Of a stretch of DNA of 8,321 nucleotides, positions 1 through 5,883 are shown in pieces. How positions within the stretch are numbered: position 1 is the first letter of the stretch; each line of letters starts with the position of its first letter. Location: NCBI GenBank assembly GCA_012799755.1, contig JAAZKQ010000484.1, positions 1 through 8,321 of the forward strand. The letters are read 5' to 3'. Made by a program: the position numbers and the translations under genes. The notes under the pieces were generated by a model. The model was not told where the DNA came from and did no database searches. It saw only the letters and a list, made by a program, of their open reading frames with translations. Source of the DNA: Lentisphaerota bacterium (lineage in GTDB: Bacteria > Verrucomicrobiota > Lentisphaeria > Oligosphaerales > Oligosphaeraceae).

Positions 1-502
1 TACCTGCGAGTAATGCGATCACTGGACTTCGTCAAGACGTTGCCGGAATGGAATGGCCGCGACCTCATTGTCGTCGGCAGCAGCCAAGGCGGCGGCCAGG
101 CCATTGCCGCCGCCGGTCTGGACCCGCAGGTGACCCTGTGCGTCGCCGCCGTGCCGGCGCTGAGCGACCACGCCGGCACCCTCGCCACCCCCCCGCCGCA
201 ATGCCGGCTGGCCGAGACTCTATGCCGCAGGGAAAGACGGCACACTCAGCCCCGAAAACGCCCAGATCGCCAAAACCGCCGAGTATTTCGACAACGTCAA
301 TTTCGCCCGCCGCATCCGCTGCGAAAGCTATCTGTCCACGGGCTTCATTGACACGACCTGCCCCCCGACCGGCGTGTATGTGGTGTTCAACACCCTGCCC
401 GCAGACATCCACAAAGTGCTCTGCACCGCGCCGGATGTCGCCCACATCGTCTACAATCCCAAGGGCTACGCCCGCATTGAGGAAGTCCTGGCCAAGCCCT
501 GA
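1..502 (+). pseudogene. Acetylxylan esterase (CE7/AXE1), 3' part, frameshifted upstream copy
   Basis: This is the C-terminal part of an alpha/beta-hydrolase of the acetylxylan esterase / cephalosporin-C deacetylase family; the 5' part lies outside the window. It aligns from base 1 with bases 1664-2164 of the intact copy downstream, and 53 of the first 60 bases are identical. The nucleophile motif GSSQGG (Ser codon 82-84) is in frame 1. A run of seven C at 188-194 is one base longer than the matching stretch of the intact copy, and reading moves to frame 2. Removing one C restores the paralogue's sequence T-P-R-R-N-A-G-W. Frame 2 then stays open to TGA 500-502 and keeps the catalytic Asp (350-352, in GFIDTTC) and His (443-445). 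Because both halves stay well conserved, this is either a very recent lesion or a homopolymer sequencing/assembly error. Family assignment is secure; pseudogene status is not. Confidence 0.8.
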
Positions 503-539
503 GCACAGGACGCCGAAGCGCCTCTTTGCAGTAAGCGGA

Positions 540-556
540 GCGGACTGGAAGTCCGC
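540..556. repeat. Perfect hairpin GCGGACT-GGA-AGTCCGC
   Basis: A 7-bp perfect inverted repeat with a 3-base loop, and no T-run on either side. The 'tggaagtccgc' core resembles dispersed extragenic palindromes I associate with Verrucomicrobia/Lentisphaerae-type genomes. That link is from memory and unverified. It lies 54 bases upstream of a second perfect hairpin and may be part of the same dispersed element. Confidence 0.6.
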
Positions 557-609
557 AACACGAGCGATGAATGAAGCGTTTGGTTTGCGCGTTGCGGGAG
601 CATGACATA

Positions 610-630
610 CTGCGGGCTGAACGCCCGCAG
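610..630. repeat. Perfect hairpin CTGCGGGC-tgaac-GCCCGCAG
   Basis: An 8-bp perfect inverted repeat, very GC-rich, with a 5-base loop. No T-run follows on either strand, so it is not a typical intrinsic terminator. It could be one half of a REP-like intergenic element together with the hairpin at 540-556, or an RNA-stabilising stem at the 3' end of the upstream esterase transcript. Confidence 0.6.
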
Positions 631-690
631 CACGCTCGGAAAACAGGCGCGCTTGGTTCCGCTGAACGGACAGGAAACAGGTACAGGTCT

Positions 691-717
691 ACCCTGTCCA
701 CCCTGTCCACTTTATCA
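691..717 (+). repeat. 9-bp tandem repeat (ACCCTGTCC x2 plus one degenerate unit)
   Basis: Two perfect units ACCCTGTCC (691-699 and 700-708) are followed by a degenerate third, ACTTTATCA (709-717). It is a short microsatellite-like tract in non-coding DNA, just upstream of the promoter candidate of the intact esterase. No function is evident. Confidence 0.6.
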
Positions 718-763
718 ATCGCTAATCGCTTACCTTTCATCATCACTTTTTGCACGTACCTGC

Positions 764-791
764 TTGATAATCAATGCCTGCGGTTTATGCT
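764..791 (+). promoter_or_regulatory. Weak sigma70-like promoter candidate for the intact esterase
   Basis: TTGATA (764-769) matches five of six -35 consensus bases and TATGCT (786-791) matches four of six -10 bases, with a 16-base spacer. Transcription would start about 50 bases upstream of the esterase ATG. GATAAT at 766-771 could instead be a -10 box, but it has no good -35 partner. Such matches arise often by chance, so this is tentative. Confidence 0.28.
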
Positions 792-850
792 CAAACGACC
801 TCCGGCGCCATGCCGGCATACTTCCCATCAACACAAGAAAAGGAATGACC

Positions 851-2164
851 ATGAAGCATCAGCGCCGTCTCCTCAGTCTTATCGTCGCCCTCTTGGTGAC
901 CCTTTCCCTGCACGCGCAGGTCTACACCATTAAAGCCACGACCGACAAACCCGAGGCCATCTACAAAAAAGGCGAGACCATCCAGTTCGCGGTGCAATTC
1001 CTGGTTGACGACCAACCCCAAGCCGGAACGACCCTCAAATACAGCCTCCGCCGCGATGGACATGACGCCATCAACAGCGAAGTCATCAGCGCCGCCGAAC
1101 CCGTACACATCACCACCAGCCTTGACACCCCCGGCTGGGCTTACGTTATGTTCACGCCCGTGGACAAGGAGGGCAAACGCATTGAGCTCAAGGCCAAATC
1201 TTCTGCCGGTGTCGGCGCCATGGTTGATCCGCTGGAACTGCGCTATGCCGGCAAGTGCCCGGACGACTTTGACGCCTTCTGGGCTCAGCAGCGCGCCACC
1301 TTGGATGCGATTCCCCTCAATCCCCGCTTGGAACCCAGCCCGGTGAACAAGGACCGCGAAGGCAAATTTGTGGCCTTTGACGTCAAAGTTGATTGTGCGG
1401 GCGGCATGCCGGTATCAGGCTACCTGGTGATGCCCGCCGGCGCCCAGGCGAAGTCCCTGCCGGCGGTCGTATCCTACCACGGCGCCGGCGTGCGCAGCGC
1501 CAACAAAAGCTATCGGGACAACGCCATCAACTTCGACGTCAACGCCCACGGCATTGACAATGGCCAACCGGCGGAATTCTATGACAACCTGAGGGAAAAT
1601 GAGCTCAAGGGCTATCCTCATCGGGACAAAAACGACCGTGATCAGTTCTACTTCAAGGGCATGTACCTGAGGGTGATGCGGGCTCTGGACTTCGTCAAGA
1701 CGCTGCCGGAATGGAATGGCCGCGACCTCATCGTCATCGGCGGCAGCCAAGGCGGCGGCCAAGCCATTGTCGCCGCCGGCCTGGACCCGCAAGTGACCCT
1801 GTGCGTCTCCGGCGTACCGGCTCTGGGCGATCACGCCGGCACCCTCGCCAAGCCACGTCGCAACGCCGGCTGGCCGAGGCTCTATGCCGCCGAGAAAGAC
1901 GGCACGCTCAGCCCCGAAAACGCCCAGGTCGCCAAAACCGCCGAGTATTTCGACAACGTCAACTTCGCCCGTCGCATCCGCTGCGAGACCTTCCTGTCCA
2001 CGGGCTTCATTGACACAACCTGCGTGCCCACCAGCGTGTACGTGGTGTTCAACACCCTGCCTGCGGACATCCGCAAAGAAATCAGCACCACGCCTGACGG
2101 CGGTCACGGCGCGCCCAACCCCAAGGGCTACGCTCGCCTCGCGGAAGTCCTGGCCAAACGCTGA
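851..2164 (+). CDS. Secreted acetylxylan esterase / cephalosporin-C deacetylase family protein (CE7/AXE1)
   Basis: A predicted serine esterase of 437 residues that removes acetyl groups from xylan fragments or other acetylated sugars; cephalosporin-C deacetylation is a known side activity of the family. ATG 851 is chosen because AAAAGGA ends 6 bases upstream; ATG 845 is in frame but directly abuts that site. Residues 1-22 are a Sec signal peptide (basic start, hydrophobic core, cleavage near LHA|Q), so the enzyme is periplasmic or secreted. Residues about 24-125 form an N-terminal beta-rich region absent from the compact, roughly 320-residue CE7 enzymes. The catalytic domain starts near PDDFDAFW (137-144). 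Ser299 lies in GGSQGG, Asp388 in GFIDTTC and His419 in DGGHG, giving a complete triad. It follows a frameshifted copy of itself, so the locus is a tandem duplication. The exact substrate is not determinable from sequence. Confidence 0.93.
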   Translation: MKHQRRLLSLIVALLVTLSLHAQVYTIKATTDKPEAIYKKGETIQFAVQFLVDDQPQAGTTLKYSLRRDGHDAINSEVISAAEPVHITTSLDTPGWAYVMFTPVDKEGKRIELKAKSSAGVGAMVDPLELRYAGKCPDDFDAFWAQQRATLDAIPLNPRLEPSPVNKDREGKFVAFDVKVDCAGGMPVSGYLVMPAGAQAKSLPAVVSYHGAGVRSANKSYRDNAINFDVNAHGIDNGQPAEFYDNLRENELKGYPHRDKNDRDQFYFKGMYLRVMRALDFVKTLPEWNGRDLIVIGGSQGGGQAIVAAGLDPQVTLCVSGVPALGDHAGTLAKPRRNAGWPRLYAAEKDGTLSPENAQVAKTAEYFDNVNFARRIRCETFLSTGFIDTTCVPTSVYVVFNTLPADIRKEISTTPDGGHGAPNPKGYARLAEVLAKR

Positions 2165-2241
2165 GGATATTGGGGTGTTTTTCTCCCCCCTCCCCGCACA
2201 AGCCAACTAGGTTCTTTGACCGCGCGTCAAACTCGCCGAGG
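2165..2241. other. Short gap between convergent genes, with an imperfect terminator candidate
   Basis: The esterase (plus) and the enolase-type gene (minus) converge here, so a two-way terminator is expected. A hairpin TTTGAC-cgcgc-GTCAAA (2215-2231) is present, but its stem is only 6 bp and no T-run follows on either strand. A T-run at 2178-2182 lies just after the esterase stop, flanked by GGGG and CCCCCC, without a strong preceding stem. Neither is a convincing intrinsic terminator. Confidence 0.35.
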
Positions 2242-3348
2242 TCAGAGTTCAATCTTCCGGGTCGTGTATTTCGCCAGCTTATCGGGCAGGATGTCCACAC
2301 CCAGGCCGGGCTTGTCGGGGACAGCGACCATACAGCCCCGCTGAAGAACAGGCAACGGCGCCACAATGTCGTCGCTCATGTACATGCTGCAAAGCCCGGC
2401 ATCGCTGGGCAGGACGCAATTGGGCAACGACGCGGCGGCCAAGCGCGATGCCACGGCGACACCCATGCCGACGCGGCTGCCGATCCAGTTGGCCAAGCCA
2501 TGCTCTTGGCAGATATCATGCAAACGGCGGGCCTTGTGGAGACCGCCGACGCGACAGACCTTGATGTTGATGATGTCGGCGGCGCGCAGGGCAATGGCGC
2601 TGCGCAAATCCTGTTCGCTGTGAATGCTCTCGTCCAGGCAGATGGGCGTTTTCACCCGCTGTTTGAGCAGCGAATGGAAATAGATGTCGAATTCATGCAG
2701 CGGTTGTTCGATCATCTGTAGATTGAAGGCGTCCCAACTGGCGATAAGAGCGAAGTCCTCTTCGCTGTAGGCATTGTTGGCATCAACCATCAGCGTAACA
2801 TCCGGATAGGCCTCGCGCACGGCCCGGATGTACTGCGTATCCTTGCCGGGACACACCTTGAGTTTGATGCGCCGACGCCCCAAGGCAAGATGTTCGCCAA
2901 CAAGGGCCACGGTCTCCTCGGGCGTTTTTTTGATGCCGATGCTCGGACCGGTTTCGATCTCACGGCGCTGACCACCAAGCATGGCCGCGCAGGACTGACC
3001 GCGTTGCTTGCCCAGCAAGTCCCAGAATGCCAGCTCCAAGCCGGCCTTGGCAAAGTTGTTGCCGCGATAGTGATCAAAGGCCTCGGTTAGCTCCGCAGCA
3101 TTGGCCCAATCACGACTTTTCATGATTGGCGCCAAGGCGTTTTTAGCCAAGTCCAGCACCGAGCCGACAGTCTCATGGGCATAAAAGGGCACGGCATCCA
3201 CTGCGGCTTCGCCCCAACCCACCAAGCCATCCGCCGACTCGCAGGCGAAAATCACACCGTCCTTGGCGCTGATCTCGCCTGCGCTGATACGAAAGGGCAT
3301 GCGCAGCGGAATGCGCAGCACGTACGCGGTAATGCGTTCAATCTTCAT
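2242..3348 (-). CDS. Enolase-superfamily enzyme, muconate-lactonizing subgroup, NSAR/OSBS-like
   Basis: A 368-residue enzyme that should abstract a proton alpha to a carboxylate with Mg2+ help. Residues 1-120 form the capping domain and the barrel follows. The catalytic apparatus is complete: KLK motif (Lys162, Lys164) in RIKLKVCPGKD, metal ligands Asp189 (DANNAY), Glu214 (IEQPL) and Asp239 (CLDES), and opposing Lys263 in NIKVCRVGG. These motifs most resemble N-succinylamino-acid racemase / o-succinylbenzoate synthase; dipeptide epimerases share the same lysines. The segment usually reading like GGMLETGIGRA is here IGSRVGMGVAVA, so the expected Glu is missing and substrate is uncertain. ATG 3348 (MKIERI) is preferred over an in-frame TTG at 3390, although its ribosome binding site (GAAGAG) is poor. 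It lies 69 bases downstream of the lpoB-like gene on the same strand and may share its transcript. No menaquinone genes are visible, so no symbol is given. Confidence 0.88.
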   Translation of the reverse strand: MKIERITAYVLRIPLRMPFRISAGEISAKDGVIFACESADGLVGWGEAAVDAVPFYAHETVGSVLDLAKNALAPIMKSRDWANAAELTEAFDHYRGNNFAKAGLELAFWDLLGKQRGQSCAAMLGGQRREIETGPSIGIKKTPEETVALVGEHLALGRRRIKLKVCPGKDTQYIRAVREAYPDVTLMVDANNAYSEEDFALIASWDAFNLQMIEQPLHEFDIYFHSLLKQRVKTPICLDESIHSEQDLRSAIALRAADIINIKVCRVGGLHKARRLHDICQEHGLANWIGSRVGMGVAVASRLAAASLPNCVLPSDAGLCSMYMSDDIVAPLPVLQRGCMVAVPDKPGLGVDILPDKLAKYTTRKIEL

Positions 3349-3360
3349 GCTCTTCACACA

Positions 3361-3378
3361 TTCCGGCAAGTGCCGGAA
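3361..3378 (-). other. Hairpin between the lpoB-like and enolase-type genes
   Basis: TTCCGGC-AAGT-GCCGGAA is a perfect 7-bp stem with a 4-base loop, extendable by one A-T pair. Reading the minus strand, a short T-run precedes the stem and none follows, so it is not an intrinsic terminator. It lies 13 bases before the enolase ATG and could affect message stability or translation of that last gene. This role is inference. Confidence 0.5.
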
Positions 3379-3417
3379 AAACTCCCGCAATGCCTTCGGC
3401 CGAGTCGCGCTATCTTC

Positions 3418-4038
3418 CTACCAGCCTACCGAAGAGCGCCGTTGCGTCTTGCGAATCTCGTGCTCATCCGCCCAATCAATCTTGCCGGTGCGCAGGTTGA
3501 AGAGCCGCAGGGTCAACTTCAGGTAGGTCTCGCGAACCTTACCTGAGGATTCGCGCATTTCCACTAGCGTGCCATTGAGGATATAGTCCGGCGTGTCGTG
3601 GGTGCCGAGGGGAATCATCTTCTTCTCGTCCGTCAACGGACTGTCCATCATGCCCGTCAATACCCCCAGCAGTTCCGGATTGGTATCGAGATCCATGAAA
3701 TCAAATTTGCCGGAGTTGATCAGCTTGGTGCTGATGGTATTGGACAAGGACTTCATGTTCAGCCCCAGCTGCATGGTTTCATTTTTGATCTGCGTGACTG
3801 AAATGGTCGGTGTCTTGCCGGGAAACTGCTGGGCCAACTTGCGGTCAAGCACAGGATTGGCCAGCAGAGAATCAACCATGACAATGGCGTTTTGCTGCAA
3901 ATCATAGGAGCCCACGCCCATGCCCAGCACCCGCGCTTCCGTCGCGTCGCTATACTGCGGCTCGGTTGACACACAGCTGGAAAACAACCCCACGCACAGC
4001 GCCCCAATCCCGTAAAGCACTACCTTCTGCATCTTCAT
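3418..4038 (-). CDS. lpoB: LpoB-like lipoprotein (penicillin-binding protein activator family)
   Basis: A 206-residue predicted outer-membrane lipoprotein. In E. coli, LpoB reaches through the peptidoglycan to stimulate the synthase PBP1b. Residues 1-22 are a lipoprotein signal (Lys at 2 and 5, hydrophobic core, lipid-attachment Cys22 in LFSSC; Phe at -3 is unusual). The conserved LpoB fold follows: GMGVGSYDLQ (39-49), SLLANP (57-62), PTISVTQIKNET (77-88), a helix with LSNTISTKLINSG (98-110), KFDFMDLD (111-118) and DYILNGTL (151-158). The protein ends with a basic RKTQRRSSVGW tail. ATG 4038 is preferred because AAAGGA lies 6 bases upstream; the TTG at 4044 directly abuts that site. It starts 38 bases after a YcfL-like gene, as ycfL and lpoB are paired in E. 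coli, which supports the assignment. Whether this genome has a PBP1b with the UB2H docking domain is unknown, so its partner may differ. Confidence 0.88.
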   Translation of the reverse strand: MKMQKVVLYGIGALCVGLFSSCVSTEPQYSDATEARVLGMGVGSYDLQQNAIVMVDSLLANPVLDRKLAQQFPGKTPTISVTQIKNETMQLGLNMKSLSNTISTKLINSGKFDFMDLDTNPELLGVLTGMMDSPLTDEKKMIPLGTHDTPDYILNGTLVEMRESSGKVRETYLKLTLRLFNLRTGKIDWADEHEIRKTQRRSSVGW

Positions 4039-4076
4039 GATCAATCCTTTCTCGTGACAGGCTTCTTAACAATCCA

Positions 4077-4502
4077 TCAGGGCATCGGTCGCATCTGCAC
4101 CCGGAAGGCCTTGGCTTCCGGAAACGGCGAGATGCCCTGCAACCGTACGCTCTCCCCGCCATGCAAGACCGTCTGCTGCCACGGGCGCTTGCCGGGGTAG
4201 ATTTCCATGTCGTTGGCATCAAACCACACATAGCGATATTGAATGGCATAGTCCCGCTTGCTGTTATTCACGACTTCGACCTGCGCCTGCAAGAATCCGT
4301 CGTGCTTCACCGCCGAATTGACGCTCTTCACCGAGACGTAGCGAGCCAGGCGCTGGTCGTCAATACGCAGCACCGTCGCCATTTGTGAGCTGCCATCAAC
4401 GATGCTGGCCGTTATGGATTGACCGGCAGTCCTCGGCGATTGGCAGCCCGCAGCGATAAACATCACGACCAGTCCGGTCGTCAGGGACATAAGCAACTTC
4501 AT
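4077..4502 (-). CDS. ycfL: YcfL-like lipoprotein (DUF1425 family)
   Basis: A 141-residue lipoprotein of the YcfL/DUF1425 family, whose function is not known. The signal peptide ends in a textbook lipobox, IAAGC, with Cys20. The family signature is visible: VEVVNNSKRDYAIQYRYVWFD (about 76-95), a beta-sandwich-type core with Tyr-rich strands, then W108, TVLHGGESVRLQGISP (111-126) and a closing strand FRVQMRP. ATG 4502 is chosen because AAGGA lies 7 bases upstream and it starts the signal peptide; the open frame reaches 4535 but adds only polar residues. It lies between the PEGA gene and the lpoB-like gene. In E. coli ycfL is directly upstream of lpoB in the same order, so the pairing holds across phyla and suggests a joint task at the outer membrane or cell wall. 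Confidence 0.88.
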   Translation of the reverse strand: MKLLMSLTTGLVVMFIAAGCQSPRTAGQSITASIVDGSSQMATVLRIDDQRLARYVSVKSVNSAVKHDGFLQAQVEVVNNSKRDYAIQYRYVWFDANDMEIYPGKRPWQQTVLHGGESVRLQGISPFPEAKAFRVQMRPMP

Positions 4503-4556
4503 GGTGTCTTCCTTCTTGTTGGTGCCGGGAGGCATTTGTTTGTTAACATATTCCGC

Positions 4557-4580
4557 CGTCGCCCGAACAGATGGGCGATG
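4557..4580 (-). other. Hairpin between the PEGA gene and ycfL
   Basis: TCGCCC (4559-4564) pairs with GGGCGA (4573-4578) around an 8-base loop. One G-T and one C-G pair extend it to 8 bp. On the minus strand no T-run follows, so termination is unlikely. It lies in the 84-base gap of an otherwise compact operon and may be an RNA-processing or stability element; that role is a guess. Confidence 0.45.
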
Positions 4581-4586
4581 CTGTCG

Positions 4587-5813
4587 TTACTTCTGCTGCA
4601 AAACCGTCGGGCCATAGACCGTCGCCGGCGCGCCTTCGCGCGTGATGGTGAGGGTCTGCAAGGCGCCGTCCCAACGGAAATGGCTCTCAGACAAAAACTT
4701 CGCGTTGCCATCCGCCAGAACCTTGCGCACATGGTCGTCGGTCGCGCCGGAGTCCTTGATGCGCTGGATGATGGTCGTGAACATCTCTTCGTCTTTCCAG
4801 CGCTCGTAGCCGGCAGGAGACAGCTCAAGCACGATATTGAAAACCTGACCGTCAACAAGCATGGCCTGACGGGCAAAAGGCACACAGAAGGGATAGCTCA
4901 CCACCACGTTGTGCACTCCCGACGGGACCCGCAAGGTCGCCGGCACGGTGCCGTAGGACAGACCGTCAATCAAAATGTCAGCACCAGGCATGTTGCAGTC
5001 AAACTGCACCGCCACCAGATTCGCGGCGGGAACTTGCGCGGGAATGCGTGCCGCGACCCGTGACGACAGCCAGTCGGCCCCCGTGACCACGGCCTCTTCC
5101 AGCATGTCATGCAGCACATCTTCCGTGTTGTTGGCCAACCCCGTCGGCGTCATTTGCGGACTGGACACCGTGACGGTTTCACCGCCGATGGTGGCGCCGT
5201 CCTGAGCACTGGCCAAATTAAGTGACAGACTCATGTTCAGCGTCGTGATCGTCATCGCCGGATCAGTGCCGCGTTTCCTGGCGGTAATGCGCCGCAGCGA
5301 CGCGGTGATCAGGTAGTCGGCGCCTAGGCTCTGCGCCAGGCGAGTGGCGGCCGAGGCCGGCATGGCTTCACCGTCGGGCATCTTGTTCTGAGCCACACCG
5401 ACCACATTGTCCGGGTTGATAATCTGGAAGCTCCGATTGCTCAGCTCCGTAGTCAGCAAATCCGCCATGCCGCTGAGGAAATCACGATATTCGGGCTGCG
5501 CGTGATTTTGCACAACCAGCACGGCCTTGGTGATCTGCGGCGGTCTTGGCGGCACCACGGTCTGCACTTCAACCGTCACCCGTTGGGTCTGCACGCCTTC
5601 GCCGACAATCGCCGGCGGCGTGACGACCACGGTGCCCGGCGCGGGCAAATTCACTTCCACCGTCTTGCCCGGCTCCAATGCGACGCCCTGCGCGGCGTTG
5701 TTGGTCTGGGCGGCGGCGTCCTGCGCCCGCAGCACGCTCGCAAGTGGCAGCACGGCGAGCATCAGTGACAGCATCAGCACCATTTGTCTCATTGGCATCT
5801 TCCCTGTTTTCAT
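4587..5813 (-). CDS. Exported CsgG/LpoB-like protein with PEGA domain
   Basis: A 408-residue exported protein of unknown precise function. Residues 1-30 look like a Sec signal peptide with cleavage near LRA|Q and no lipobox. A low-complexity Pro/Val-rich linker (35-95) follows. Residues about 96-250 resemble the CsgG/LpoB-type alpha/beta domain: AVLVVQNHAQPEYRDFL (97-113), TELSNRSFQIINPDNVVGV (122-140) and RLAQSLGADYLITASLRRI (158-176). Residues about 265-332 form a PEGA domain (ADILIDG, GTVPATL, VPSGVHNVVVSYP, then FNIVLEL), a small beta-rich module common in envelope proteins. A 75-residue C-terminal region is unassigned. ATG 5813 has AAAGGAG 9 bases upstream. It lies 70 bases after the COG3014-type gene and 84 bases before ycfL, all on one strand. 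It appears to be a distant relative of the LpoB-like protein two genes later, so the operon carries two such domains. Confidence 0.78.
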   Translation of the reverse strand: MKTGKMPMRQMVLMLSLMLAVLPLASVLRAQDAAAQTNNAAQGVALEPGKTVEVNLPAPGTVVVTPPAIVGEGVQTQRVTVEVQTVVPPRPPQITKAVLVVQNHAQPEYRDFLSGMADLLTTELSNRSFQIINPDNVVGVAQNKMPDGEAMPASAATRLAQSLGADYLITASLRRITARKRGTDPAMTITTLNMSLSLNLASAQDGATIGGETVTVSSPQMTPTGLANNTEDVLHDMLEEAVVTGADWLSSRVAARIPAQVPAANLVAVQFDCNMPGADILIDGLSYGTVPATLRVPSGVHNVVVSYPFCVPFARQAMLVDGQVFNIVLELSPAGYERWKDEEMFTTIIQRIKDSGATDDHVRKVLADGNAKFLSESHFRWDGALQTLTITREGAPATVYGPTVLQQK

Positions 5814-5883
5814 ACTTGGATTCTCCTTTCTTTGCGGCCTAAGCTTCCTTCTTCCACCCCAACCGCTTTGGCCATCGCCCTCC

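Larger units (their letters stand above)
503..850. other. Non-coding gap between the two esterase copies
   Basis: This stretch holds no convincing gene; its in-frame extension of the downstream esterase lacks homology-like character and begins far upstream of a good ribosome binding site. It contains two perfect hairpins (540-556 and 610-630), a 9-bp tandem repeat (691-717), a 7-bp direct repeat aatcgct (717-723 and 724-730), a weak promoter candidate (764-791) and a small GC-rich hairpin just upstream of the gene (CCGGC 802-806 / GCCGG 812-816). No stem is followed by a T-run, so no intrinsic terminator for the upstream copy is visible. Confidence 0.7.

Noticed and set aside
188..194. Programmed ribosomal frameshift in the first esterase copy
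   Set aside because: The intact paralogue reads through without a shift, no stimulatory structure was seen, and the family is not known to use recoding; mutation or sequencing error is simpler.
602..850. Longer esterase frame beginning at ATG 602
   Set aside because: The added 83 residues cover hairpins and a tandem repeat, show no signal peptide or domain, and would bury the clear signal peptide that begins at ATG 851 behind a good ribosome binding site.
1415..2206. 263-codon open frame antisense to the esterase
   Set aside because: It mirrors the codons of a well-supported gene. A similar antisense frame appears opposite the other esterase copy, as expected in GC-rich coding DNA, and the translation has no recognisable domain.
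2215..2231. Intrinsic terminator between the convergent genes
   Set aside because: The stem is only 6 bp and neither strand has a T-run after it; kept only as a hairpin inside the gap description.
4419..5063. 214-codon plus-strand open frame across the ycfL start and PEGA gene
   Set aside because: Spans two minus-strand genes and their gap, with Arg/His-rich composition and no family resemblance; treated as a shadow.
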